Notes under the pieces: generated by a model | What the model saw: only the letters and a program-made list of their open reading frames with translations | Database searches by the model: none | Told to the model about the DNA's origin: nothing | Origin: Gemmatimonadaceae bacterium | GTDB lineage: Bacteria > Gemmatimonadota > Gemmatimonadetes > Gemmatimonadales > Gemmatimonadaceae | Direction: 5' to 3' | NCBI GenBank assembly: GCA_019689955.1 | Contig: JADGGM010000164.1 | Span: 1 to 6,790, forward strand | DNA: 6,790 bases | Program-made: the position numbers and the translations under genes | Part shown: in pieces, positions 1 through 6,697 of the stretch | Layout of the letters: every line of letters starts with the position of its first letter | Position numbering within the stretch: position 1 is the stretch's first letter

Positions 1-4
1 CCGC

Positions 5-670
5 CTATCGCCCCGCCTCCTCCGCGATCGCCCGGATCCCCGCGAGCGTGAACGCGACAATGTGGTCCGCCGTCTCGCGGATCGCCTCGTCGGTCCGCGG
101 CAGCCAGTCGCCGAAAGCGGCGATCTTGAAGGGGTGGGGCGCGTAGAACAAGCACTCGGCCTGGATGCTCGTCACGCACCGGCGCACCCGCGCCTCCGTG
201 GCGGCAGGCCCGAGGAGCTCCGTCACGATCTGCGCGAGGTATTCGATGCGGGGCATGATCGCCTCCTGCACCATCCAGTCGAGCGCCGGCGTGGGCGCGG
301 CCATCTCGTGGCGCATCAGCTGATGGAACCACCCCTTCTGGTCCGCGCGCACCACCAGCGGGAGATAGGCGCGGATGTAGCACCGCAGCCGCTCCTCCGC
401 CGAGCTCCCCGGCGGCGCCCGCATCGTCTCCTCGTTGAACGCGCGGGCGACCTCCAGTGCCGCCTTCACCACATCCATGTACAGCCCGAGCTTGTCGCGG
501 AAGTGGTAGCTCACCGCCGCGAGGTTCACCCGCGCCTCGCGGACGATGTCGCGGATCGTCACCTGGGCGTAGCCGCGCTCGCCGAACAACCGCCGCGCGG
601 TCTCCAGGAGCCGCCGCTTCGTCTCCTCGGCATCGCGCCGGTGCCGCTCGTGCTCCCCGCCTCGCCCCAT
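5..670 (-). CDS. TetR/AcrR-family repressor, CecR (YbiH)-like
   Basis: 221-aa transcription repressor, probably the local regulator of the exporter operon it ends. The TetR N-terminal DNA-binding domain occupies about residues 16-62: a first helix with ETKRRLLETARRLFGERGY, then the helix-turn-helix TIRDIVREARVNLAAVSYHF (38-57). The rest is a helical ligand and dimer domain; the stretch around 109-142 (KGWFHQLMRHEMAAPTPAL, then IMPRIEYL) resembles the CecR/DUF1956 C-terminal domain, whose E. coli member controls the ybhGFSR exporter. The ATG at 670 is chosen because GAGGGG lies 6 nt upstream and the TetR fold begins about 16 residues in. The frame stays open upstream to 913, but that part overlaps the permease gene and is R/G/H-rich shadow. 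The permease stop is 68 nt upstream, so it is probably co-transcribed. Family assignment is firm; the CecR subgroup and the exporter target are inferred from sequence resemblance and neighbours. Confidence 0.9.
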   Translation of the reverse strand: MGRGGEHERHRRDAEETKRRLLETARRLFGERGYAQVTIRDIVREARVNLAAVSYHFRDKLGLYMDVVKAALEVARAFNEETMRAPPGSSAEERLRCYIRAYLPLVVRADQKGWFHQLMRHEMAAPTPALDWMVQEAIMPRIEYLAQIVTELLGPAATEARVRRCVTSIQAECLFYAPHPFKIAAFGDWLPRTDEAIRETADHIVAFTLAGIRAIAEEAGR

Positions 671-676
671 CCGGCG

Positions 677-682
677 CCCCTC
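677..682 (-). promoter_or_regulatory. Shine-Dalgarno site of the TetR gene
   Basis: The minus strand reads GAGGGG here, 6 nt before the ATG at 670. This decides the start among the many open upstream codons in the same frame. Confidence 0.6.
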
Positions 683-684
683 AC

Positions 685-716
685 GCCCGTGGCCGCGCGC
701 CCGCCCGTGGCCGCGC
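685..716. repeat. Short direct repeat between permease and TetR genes
   Basis: GCCCGTGGCCGCGC occurs twice, at 685-698 and 703-716 (two 14-nt copies, 18-nt period), inside the 68-nt gap between the permease stop and the TetR start. It sits immediately upstream of the TetR Shine-Dalgarno site. It could be a binding site, an mRNA structure element or just GC-rich slippage; nothing in the sequence decides which. Confidence 0.5.
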
Positions 717-738
717 CCGCGCGAGTGCGAGTCGTGCC

Positions 739-1854
739 TCACAGGGTCCGCCGGAAGAGGAGGGTCGCCGCGGTCATCGTCAGGATCGAGAAGGCCATCA
801 GGTAGAGCAGATCGAACCCGATCGCGCCGAAGCCCGTGTTCTTGAGGAGCAGGCACTTGAGCGCGTGCACCGCGTACGTGAACGGATCCACCTTCGCGAG
901 CGCGCGCATCCACCCCGGGAACGCCTGCTGCGGGTACACCGCCCCGCTCGGAAAATAGAGGAACGTGTTGAGCACCCCGAACGTCGCCCGCGGGATCAGC
1001 GGGTCGTTCACGCGCACCATGAGCAGGAACATCATACTCACCAGCGCGAACGACGTCACGACGATCACCACCAGGAGCCGCAGGAGCCGCACCGGGTCGA
1101 ACGGGTGCGGCACGCCGGCGATGAGCGCGCCGATGGTCATGAGCACGAACCCCGCCACCACCGCCTTGATCGCCCCCGACAGGTTGAACCCCATGATCAG
1201 CTCGAGCTTCGTGATCGGCGTGACGAGATATCCTTCATGCAGACCGCGTGCCTTGTCGTCCACGAAGATGATCCCGCCGCCGATCATCACCATCATGAAG
1301 ACCGACATCACGATGGAGCCGGGGAGCAGGTACTGGATGTACGGCACGTAGGGATACACCTCCACCACGTCGAGCGACGTCTGCGGCGAGACGCGCGTCG
1401 GGTCGACCGCGGGCTGGTTGTACGCCCCGATGAGGTTGCTGAACGTGGCCGCGAGGCTCGCGCTCACGAAGTTGTCCGTGTTGTCCTCGATGAGCGCCAC
1501 GCGCGGGTCGTCGCGCGCGAGCGTGCGGCGCGAGAAGCCGGGGGGGATGGCGACGACGCCGTTGAGGCGCCCGTTCCGCAGGTCGCTCACGGCCGCGCCC
1601 ATGTCGTGGTACTCGATCGTCTCGAACGTCCGCGCGTTCGCGCCGACGGCGTTCGACAGCTCGCGCAGCCGCACGGCCGGGACGCCGCGGTCCTGGTCGA
1701 CCATGCCGACCTTGAGGTGCTTCACCTGCCCGCCGAACGCGTAGCCGAGCACCACGAGCTGCGCGATCGGCATGATGAGCGACATGATGATGAGCGTCGG
1801 GCTCCGCCGGAACCGCCGCAGCTCGCGCTCGATGATGGCCCAGATCCGCTGCAT
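739..1854 (-). CDS. ABC-2 type transporter permease (YbhS/YbhR, DrrB-like)
   Basis: 371-aa inner-membrane subunit of an ABC-2 exporter, pairing with the ATPase encoded just upstream. A short cytoplasmic start (ERELRRFRRSP, residues 9-19) leads to membrane segment 1 (about 21-39). A large extracytoplasmic domain follows (about 44-170), with the YbhS/YbhR-type pattern VGMVDQDRG and VAIPPGFSRR. Five further hydrophobic segments lie at about 176-198, 226-248, 257-280, 288-305 and 345-366. The loop DDKARGLHEGYLVTPI (199-214) matches the conserved cytoplasmic coupling region of ABC-2 permeases. Start ATG 1854 has GAGGAGG 5 nt upstream, overlapping the ATPase stop codon; the frame is open to 1923 but that part overlaps the ATPase gene. 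Only one permease is present, so a homodimer is likely (inference). Substrate unknown; drugs or other hydrophobic compounds are typical for the family. Confidence 0.93.
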   Translation of the reverse strand: MQRIWAIIERELRRFRRSPTLIIMSLIMPIAQLVVLGYAFGGQVKHLKVGMVDQDRGVPAVRLRELSNAVGANARTFETIEYHDMGAAVSDLRNGRLNGVVAIPPGFSRRTLARDDPRVALIEDNTDNFVSASLAATFSNLIGAYNQPAVDPTRVSPQTSLDVVEVYPYVPYIQYLLPGSIVMSVFMMVMIGGGIIFVDDKARGLHEGYLVTPITKLELIMGFNLSGAIKAVVAGFVLMTIGALIAGVPHPFDPVRLLRLLVVIVVTSFALVSMMFLLMVRVNDPLIPRATFGVLNTFLYFPSGAVYPQQAFPGWMRALAKVDPFTYAVHALKCLLLKNTGFGAIGFDLLYLMAFSILTMTAATLLFRRTL

Positions 1855-1859
1855 GCGCG

Positions 1860-1866
1860 CCTCCTC
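1860..1866 (-). promoter_or_regulatory. Shine-Dalgarno site of the permease, overlapping the ATPase stop
   Basis: The minus strand reads GAGGAGG 5 nt before the permease ATG at 1854. Its upstream end shares two bases with the TGA stop of the ATPase (1865-1867). The arrangement suggests translational coupling and near-equal synthesis of ATPase and permease. Confidence 0.75.
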
Positions 1867-2869
1867 AGCGCCGCCCGCCGAAGGCGGGGAACCGATCGGC
1901 GACGGACGGCTCCTGCAGCGCATCGCGCAGCTGCCGCCCGGTGTAGTGCACGAACACGTCGTCGAGCGTGGTGCTCTGGACCGCGAGCGACTGGACCGTC
2001 ACCCCGGCCTCGGCCGCCGCGGCCATGAGCGCCGTCGTCGTCGCCGGCCCGGCGTTCGTCGCCAGGCGCGCGACGTGCCCGTCCGCGCTCACGCGCTCCA
2101 CGCCGGGGAGCGCCGCCAGCCGCGCGTCCCAGTCGGGCGGGGCATCGGCGAAGCTCGCCTCGATGGTGTTGCTCCCCGGCACCGACGCCTTGAGGCGCAG
2201 CGGCGAGTCGAGCGCCACGAGCCGCCCGTGGTCCACGATCGCCACGCGGTCGCACAGCTTGTCCGCCTCGTCCATGTAGTGCGTCGTCAGCAGCACCGTG
2301 AGATCGTGGGTCTCCTTGATGCGCCGCAGCATCTCCCACACCGCGGCGCGCGAGACCGGGTCGAGCCCCGTGGTCGGTTCGTCGAGGAAGAAGATGCGCG
2401 GTTCGTGCACGAGCCCGCGCGCGATCTCCACCCGGCGCCGCATCCCCCCCGAGAGATTCTTCACCGGCTTGTCGGCCCACTGCGTCAGCTCCACCGCCTC
2501 GAGCAGCTCGGCGATGAGCCGGTTGCGCCGTTCGCGCGGCACGCTGTACAGCTTGGCGAAGATGACGAGGTTCTCCTCCACGCTCAACTCCATGTCGCTC
2601 GTCAGCGCCTGCGGGATCACGCCGATGACCTTCCGCACGCCGTTCGGGTCGACGGTGACGTCGATCCCGCCGATGAGCGCGGTGCCCGAGGTGGGAGGGA
2701 CGAGCGTGGTGAGCATGCGGATGAGCGTCGACTTCCCCGCTCCGTTGGGGCCGAGGAGGCCGAAGATCTCCCCCTGCGGGACGGTGAAGGAGATCTCGTT
2801 CACCGCGGTGAAGTCGCCGAAGCGCTTCACGATCTGCCGGACGTCGATCGCGTTCACGACGCCGCTCAC
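1865..2869 (-). CDS. ABC transporter ATP-binding protein (YbhF/DrrA-like)
   Basis: 334-aa cytoplasmic ATPase that powers the exporter. All nucleotide-binding motifs are intact (numbering from the 2869 start): Walker A GPNGAGKST (40-48), Q-loop Q87, signature LSGGM (139-143), Walker B IFFLDE (159-164) with catalytic E164, D-loop GLDP (168-171) and switch H197 in LTTHYMDEAD. The last 100 or so residues look like the C-terminal extension (DUF4162-like) of drug-resistance ATPases of the DrrA type. E. coli YbhF carries two nucleotide-binding domains, whereas this protein has one. The start is uncertain: GTG 2869 overlaps the adaptor stop by four bases (GTGA), the usual coupled arrangement. GTG 2857 would begin the protein at NAIDVRQ, which also fits the family. 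Neither has a strong Shine-Dalgarno site. Confidence 0.94.
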   Translation of the reverse strand: MSGVVNAIDVRQIVKRFGDFTAVNEISFTVPQGEIFGLLGPNGAGKSTLIRMLTTLVPPTSGTALIGGIDVTVDPNGVRKVIGVIPQALTSDMELSVEENLVIFAKLYSVPRERRNRLIAELLEAVELTQWADKPVKNLSGGMRRRVEIARGLVHEPRIFFLDEPTTGLDPVSRAAVWEMLRRIKETHDLTVLLTTHYMDEADKLCDRVAIVDHGRLVALDSPLRLKASVPGSNTIEASFADAPPDWDARLAALPGVERVSADGHVARLATNAGPATTTALMAAAAEAGVTVQSLAVQSTTLDDVFVHYTGRQLRDALQEPSVADRFPAFGGRR

Positions 2870-3909
2870 GACACGGGGAGGAGCACGTACGCCGTCATCC
2901 CCACGGCGAGGCGCCGGTCGTGGTTGTCCACGCGCAGGCGGATCTCGAACGTCTTGATGTCGCGTTTGGTCCGGCTCACGTCGCGCTGGGTCGCGAAGCC
3001 GGCGTCGACGCCGCGGTAGAACACGCGCCCGCGCCGCGTCTCTCCGGAGGGGAGCCGCACGGTGAGCGAGTCGCCGATGCGGATGCGGTCGATGTAGCTC
3101 TCCTCCACGTCGGCACGCACCCAGAGGTCGTCGGGATCGATGAGGGTGAGCAGCGGCTGCCCGGCGGTGACGGTCTCCCCGGGGCGCACGGCGCGCACGT
3201 CGACGATCCCGCTGACGGGGGAGCGGATCTCGGTGTAGCCGAGGCGCACTGCGGCCTTCTTGCTCTGCGCCACGGCGGCCGCGCGCTCCTGCTCCGCGGC
3301 GACGAGCGCGCTCCGCTTCATCGCCACCTGCTCCTCCGCCGCGCGCGCCATTGCCAGCGTGGCGCGCTGCGCCTCGAGCTGCCGATCGACGGCGTCGAGC
3401 TTCGCCTTGGCCACGGCGTACGCGGTGCGCTGCTGGTCCACATCCTGGTCCGAGACGGCGCCGGATCGGGCGAGGGTCTGCGCGCGCTCGTAGTTGCGCT
3501 TCGCGTTCTCGTAGTCGGCCGCGACCTCGGCGCGCTGCGCCTCGGTGGCCGCGAGCATCGCTTCGGCCTGGTGGATCTGCTGCGCGGTCTGTTGCTCCTG
3601 ATAGCGCAGCGCGGCCTCGCTCTGGCGCACCTGCACGGCGAGCCCTTCGGCGCTGTGCGCGTAGTACGCCTGGTCGGCCTGCAGCTCGTCGGGGGTGATG
3701 ACGGCGAGGAGCTGGCCGCGCGCGACCGAGTCGCCCTCGCTCACGAGGAGCCGCCCCACCTGCCCGCCGATCAGCGGACTGACGAGCACGTCGTTCGTGG
3801 TCACGATCCCGGTGAGCACGAGCGGCGCCGAGCGCGCCTCGATCACGTACGTCACGATCGCGCCGGCGGCGACCGCGCCGGCGATCCCTGCGATGCGGAT
3901 GCGTTTCAT
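2866..3909 (-). CDS. HlyD-family periplasmic adaptor (membrane fusion protein, YbhG-like)
   Basis: 347-aa adaptor linking the inner-membrane ABC exporter to an outer-membrane channel. It has a basic N-terminus (MKRIR) and one uncleaved-looking membrane anchor (about 5-23), then the first half of the lipoyl/barrel-sandwich domain (31-71, with SPLIGGQVGRLLVSEGD). A long alanine-, glutamine- and glutamate-rich helical hairpin spans about 75-220. The second lipoyl half (LGYTEIRSPVSGIVDVRAV, from 223) and a beta-barrel region (DLWVRADVEESYIDRIRIGD, 261-280) follow. Length and order are those of YbhG/EmrA-type adaptors. It is the first gene of the operon, with promoter and palindrome 60-105 nt upstream. 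ATG 3909 is the start that gives a proper signal anchor, but there is no Shine-Dalgarno site; a CT-rich tract lies there instead. The outer-membrane partner is not in this window. Confidence 0.93.
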   Translation of the reverse strand: MKRIRIAGIAGAVAAGAIVTYVIEARSAPLVLTGIVTTNDVLVSPLIGGQVGRLLVSEGDSVARGQLLAVITPDELQADQAYYAHSAEGLAVQVRQSEAALRYQEQQTAQQIHQAEAMLAATEAQRAEVAADYENAKRNYERAQTLARSGAVSDQDVDQQRTAYAVAKAKLDAVDRQLEAQRATLAMARAAEEQVAMKRSALVAAEQERAAAVAQSKKAAVRLGYTEIRSPVSGIVDVRAVRPGETVTAGQPLLTLIDPDDLWVRADVEESYIDRIRIGDSLTVRLPSGETRRGRVFYRGVDAGFATQRDVSRTKRDIKTFEIRLRVDNHDRRLAVGMTAYVLLPVS

Positions 3910-3942
3910 GATCCGAGAGAGAGATGGGACCGCACCGGCGGC

Positions 3943-3957
3943 CGCGTCGGCGACGCG
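3943..3957 (-). other. Small hairpin in the adaptor 5' leader
   Basis: CGCGTC and GACGCG flank a 3-nt loop, giving a perfect 6-bp stem in the untranslated leader, about 34 nt before the adaptor ATG. A further self-complementary CCGGGCCCGG lies at 3959-3968, so the leader RNA is probably structured. There is no T-run after it on the minus strand, so it does not look like an intrinsic terminator. In sequence this GC-rich, such stems also arise by chance. Confidence 0.35.
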
Positions 3958-3969
3958 CCCGGGCCCGGC

Positions 3970-4010
3970 ACGAATTCAAACGATGGTATAAATCGCTCGT
4001 TTGAATTCGT
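3970..4010. promoter_or_regulatory. 41-bp perfect dyad, probable TetR-type operator
   Basis: ACGAATTCAAACGA (3970-3983) and its exact reverse complement (3997-4010) flank a 13-nt spacer. It is AT-rich in an otherwise GC-rich window. It encloses the -10 box and the spacer of the predicted operon promoter and overlaps three bases of the -35 box, so a bound protein would block polymerase. Each arm contains GAATTC; the two GAATTC centres are 31 bp apart, about three helical turns, so two dimers could sit on the same face. The natural candidate ligand is the TetR protein encoded last in the operon. That link is inferred; the symmetry and position are seen directly. Confidence 0.75.
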
Positions 4011-4013
4011 CAA
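3985..4013 (-). promoter_or_regulatory. Sigma70-type promoter of the exporter operon
   Basis: On the minus strand a -35 box TTGACG (4008-4013) and a -10 box TATACC (3985-3990) are separated by exactly 17 bp. This would start transcription near 3978, leaving a leader of about 70 nt before the adaptor ATG at 3909. Five of six and four of six consensus bases match. The promoter lies almost wholly inside the 41-bp palindrome, which implies repression by steric block. Confidence 0.65.
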
Positions 4014-4071
4014 GCGCGTGGCGAATCGACACGCCAGGGCGCGCTCGGGGACGCGCGATGCGCGAGAACGG

Positions 4072-4692
4072 CTACGCGAGCGCTGACGGGGAGGGAGCGG
4101 GCTGGCGGATCATCTCCCGAACGAGCCACGCGCACAGGGCGAGGCTGGCGAGGCAGACGATCCAGCCGAGGAGGTGCGTCAGACGGCCGAAGGAGACGTC
4201 CCAGCGGAGGAGACCGGCGCGGCCGAGGAGATAGTGCCAGTCGTGGATCGGGCCATCGTCGCCACCGCCGAGGCTCACGAGCGGGAGGTCCTGCGCGCGC
4301 GCGTCGGCGATGTACACACTGAGCCGCGCGAGGCTCTCGGCGAGCCATTGCAGCACCACCGCGCCGCCGAAGAAGTCACCCTGCTGGAGCAGGAGGAGCG
4401 ACGCGACGATCGGGATCGCGAGCTGCGTGATGCTCCCCCCGGACACGGCGAACCATTCGCCGAACGGGGAGAAGAGCACGTGCCCCATCTCGTGGAACGC
4501 GAGCGTGATCCCGCCGAAGAGCCCCGCACGCTCCACCGGCGCGGCGAGCACGCGCATCGCGTCGAGCGCGAGGATCGCCGCCACGACAGCGCGGAGCCCC
4601 CACGCCTTCCCGGCGCACCACGCACGGGCGCGCGCGCGGAGCGCAGCGAGGGGGCTCTTGGGAGCGGGCTCGAGGGAGGCGGCAGGCGGCAT
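4072..4692 (-). CDS. Small multi-pass membrane protein with HEMGH motif, putative M50-like metalloprotease
   Basis: 206-aa predicted integral membrane protein. H67-E68-M69-G70-H71 is a zinc-metalloprotease HExxH motif placed in a hydrophobic stretch (about 57-75), as in site-2/M50 proteases. Other likely membrane segments are about 31-50, 88-103, 108-128 and 172-194. A second polar motif, GGGDDGPIHDWHYLLG (142-157), could supply the third metal ligand through H150, D151 or H153. The usual M50 LDG motif is not seen, so family membership is tentative. The stop is TAG at 4072-4074. ATG 4692 gives the start MPPAASLEP; an in-frame GTG at 4719 would add nine residues; neither has a clear Shine-Dalgarno site. 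It lies 44 nt after the second WYL regulator on the same strand and may share its transcript. Substrate and role are unknown. Confidence 0.8.
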   Translation of the reverse strand: MPPAASLEPAPKSPLAALRARARAWCAGKAWGLRAVVAAILALDAMRVLAAPVERAGLFGGITLAFHEMGHVLFSPFGEWFAVSGGSITQLAIPIVASLLLLQQGDFFGGAVVLQWLAESLARLSVYIADARAQDLPLVSLGGGDDGPIHDWHYLLGRAGLLRWDVSFGRLTHLLGWIVCLASLALCAWLVREMIRQPAPSPSALA

Positions 4693-4736
4693 GGTGTACG
4701 AGAGACGACCAACTAGCACCGGCCGTCAGCGCGCGC

Positions 4737-5690
4737 TCAGTCGCACGTCATCGCGCGAAGCCGCTCCACCACCGCGCGCCGCACGTGCTCCGGCGCCAGC
4801 ACCTCGGCGTCCGGCCCGTATTGCAACACGTGCCCGATCGCCCAGTGCAGGTCGGCGACCGGGCGCTCGAGGGTGAGCGATCCGTCGGCGGCGAGCGACG
4901 CGCCCTCGCGCTCGGCCACCCAACGCGCGATGCGAGGCGAGTAGCGCACCGTCATGCGCTCCGGCGACTCGCTGTGGAACGCACGCGGCCCGGCGATGAG
5001 GTGCTCGTACCGCTTCGCCGGCGGCGGGTCGAACGTCGCATCCGTCAGCTCCACCGCTTCGATGCGGTCCAGCCGGAAGACGCGATCCGCGCGCGACGAC
5101 TCGCAGTACCCGACGACGTACCACACACCGGCGCCGAAGACGATGCCGTACGGCCGCACCACCCGCGCGCTGGGCGCGGCGGCGGCGCGGGAGCGATAGC
5201 GCATCTTCACCGCGCGCCGCTCCTGGATGCCGCGCCGCACGGTGGCGAGGTGCGCCACGTTCCCGGCAGAGGCCAGCTCCGCGTGACGCAGCGCGTCCTC
5301 GCGCGCGTCGGCGGGGAGCTGCGTGATGACCTTGCGCAGCCGTGCCCGCGCCCGGTCGATCGGTCCGTGCTCGTCCGGCGGACGCATGCTGCGAAGGACC
5401 GCGAGGCCGAGCTCCAGCGCACACAGCTCGGCCATGGTGAGCCGCATCGGGCGGAGGAACTCGTTCGTGATCACCTCGACCGTGTCGCCGTCGAGATAGA
5501 TCTGCACCCCCTCCACGAACCCGGCCGGCGCATCGTGCCGCTCCACGAGCGCAGCGAGATACGCGACCAACTCCTCCTGGCTCATCGCGGCCCGTGCGGC
5601 CACCTCGGCGGTCCGGCGCGGCCCTCCGTTCGCGATGTGCGGGAGGAGGTGCAGGACCCGCCGGAGCTGCTCCGCCGCCGGCTCGGTCAT
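4737..5690 (-). CDS. WYL-domain transcription regulator, PafC-like
   Basis: 317-aa regulator. The N-terminal region (EQLRRVLHLLPHIA, 7-20, then EVAARAAMSQEELVAYLAAL, 29-48) looks like the degenerate winged helix of PafC. It is followed by a short beta section (VQIYLDGDTVEVI) and the PafC-type linker RPMRLTMAELCALELGLAVL (80-99). The WYL domain covers about 147-220, with W190-Y191-V192 in place of W-Y-L and the basic RVFRLDRI (203-210), the family's putative ligand or nucleic-acid pocket. A C-terminal WCX-like part ends the protein. ATG 5690 overlaps the preceding gene's TGA by four bases (ATGA) and has GGAGG 4 nt upstream, so the two are translationally coupled. In actinobacteria PafB and PafC form a heterodimer that activates DNA-damage genes. 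The family is clear; equating it with PafC is by resemblance and arrangement. Confidence 0.88.
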   Translation of the reverse strand: MTEPAAEQLRRVLHLLPHIANGGPRRTAEVAARAAMSQEELVAYLAALVERHDAPAGFVEGVQIYLDGDTVEVITNEFLRPMRLTMAELCALELGLAVLRSMRPPDEHGPIDRARARLRKVITQLPADAREDALRHAELASAGNVAHLATVRRGIQERRAVKMRYRSRAAAAPSARVVRPYGIVFGAGVWYVVGYCESSRADRVFRLDRIEAVELTDATFDPPPAKRYEHLIAGPRAFHSESPERMTVRYSPRIARWVAEREGASLAADGSLTLERPVADLHWAIGHVLQYGPDAEVLAPEHVRRAVVERLRAMTCD

Positions 5691-6697
5691 CGGGCCTCCG
5701 GCGGAGCGTCGTACACCGCGAGCGTGCGCTCGACGAGCTCCCGGTACGCGGCGACGATGTCCGGCGGCGCCACCGGGACCACTTCCCCGGCGAAGGAGAG
5801 GAGCCACCGCACGAACACGTCCCGCCGCCGCACCTGGAACGTCCATCGCCCGCGTGCGCCGGGCGCTCGCTCCCCCAGCGCCACCGCCGCCATCGCCGCG
5901 CCCGTCTCCGCGCGAAGCTCGACCGTCACCGTGATCGGATCGCCGTCGCCGAGCTCCCACGCCTGGCGCGAGCGCGCGTGCGCGCGGAGGTCGAAGGTGT
6001 CGGGGATCACGTAGTCCGCCGTCCCCTTCCGCGCAGTGTTGGGCGCGGCGCGCTGGATGCGGTTCACGCGGAAGTTGCGGACCGCATCCTTCTCGGTGTC
6101 GCGCGCCGCGAGATACCAGTGGCCATTCAGGAAGAACAGCCCGTATGGCTCGACCGTCCGCCGCGTGTGCGCGTCGGTGCTCATGCTGCGGTACGCGATC
6201 GCGACGCGTTTGCGCGCGACGAGCGCCTGCCAGAGCGCGTGCAGGACGCCGGGATCGGCGGCCGCGCGCTGCGGGAGCACGCGGGGCTCGTCCGCCGCCA
6301 CGCGCCCGCCGACCGGGAGATCGAAGGCGAGCTTGCGCAACCCCGACTCGACGTCCGCTTCGAGCGCGGGATCGCCGAGCGCGCGCGCACACGACGCCGC
6401 CTCGTCGATCGCCGCGAGCTCGTCGGGCTCGAAGTTGAGCGTCGAGAGCGCGCGATACCCGTATCGGCCGACGCGGCGCGGCGTGGACGTCGAGAGCGCG
6501 AGGTACGGCAGATAGAAATCGTTCCGCGCGAGCTTGTACGCGGACTCCTCGCTCCCCTCCTCGCCGATCGTCTGGATCGGCACGCCGAAGGCGCGGAGCT
6601 CGAGCTTGTCGCGCTCGAACATCCGCTTCTGCGTCGCCCGCGCTTTCCCGCCGTACGCAGGCACCTCCGCGACGAGCTGGTCGAAGGTGACCGGCAT
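5687..6697 (-). CDS. WYL-domain transcription regulator, PafB-like (5' end problematic)
   Basis: At least 336 aa, first of the tandem regulator pair. The helix-turn-helix region includes FDQLVAEVPAYGG (5-17) and the PafB-type sequence KRMFERDKLELRAFGVPI (24-41). A linker domain precedes the WYL domain (about 152-225) with intact W194-Y195-L196 and the basic RNFRVNRI (207-214); a WCX-like C-terminal domain follows. ATG 6697 is the only standard start codon in frame before the TGA at 6785-6787. It has no Shine-Dalgarno site and would remove the first helix of the winged-helix domain. The upstream codons 6698-6784 encode just that helix (KVQRLIDLIAALLAHR), so the true protein is probably longer, through a sequencing or real frameshift or an unusual start. 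Likely partner: the coupled PafC-like protein. Gene-family call firm, 5' end uncertain. Confidence 0.86.
   Translation of the reverse strand: MPVTFDQLVAEVPAYGGKARATQKRMFERDKLELRAFGVPIQTIGEEGSEESAYKLARNDFYLPYLALSTSTPRRVGRYGYRALSTLNFEPDELAAIDEAASCARALGDPALEADVESGLRKLAFDLPVGGRVAADEPRVLPQRAAADPGVLHALWQALVARKRVAIAYRSMSTDAHTRRTVEPYGLFFLNGHWYLAARDTEKDAVRNFRVNRIQRAAPNTARKGTADYVIPDTFDLRAHARSRQAWELGDGDPITVTVELRAETGAAMAAVALGERAPGARGRWTFQVRRRDVFVRWLLSFAGEVVPVAPPDIVAAYRELVERTLAVYDAPPEAR
5695..5699 (-). promoter_or_regulatory. Shine-Dalgarno site of the PafC-like gene
   Basis: GGAGG on the minus strand, 4 nt before the ATG at 5690 and inside the 3' end of the PafB-like gene. It supports the overlapping ATGA start over any start further up in the same open frame. 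Confidence 0.6.

Noticed and set aside
671..913. N-terminal extension of the TetR protein by 81 residues
   Set aside because: It overlaps the end of the permease gene, is low-complexity R/G/H-rich sequence, and the ATG at 670 has a good ribosome site.
457..2028. Long plus-strand open frame of 523 codons across the TetR, permease and ATPase genes
   Set aside because: The translation is rich in R, H, P and D with no domain logic. It lies antisense to intact, well-conserved genes and is a product of high GC.
1865..3979. A 704-codon frame that would give the ATPase a large N-terminal extension
   Set aside because: The extension is a shadow of the HlyD-type adaptor gene, and the ATPase domain begins normally right after the adaptor stop.
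3970..4010. The inverted repeat as an intrinsic terminator of the upstream gene
   Set aside because: The arms are AT-rich, the loop is 13 nt and no T-run follows on the minus strand, while a well-spaced promoter lies inside it.
4001..4234. Small plus-strand gene of 77 codons starting in the palindrome
   Set aside because: It has a TTG start and no recognisable protein features, and most of it is antisense to the membrane protease gene. The TATAAA on that strand (3987-3992) has no matching -35 box.
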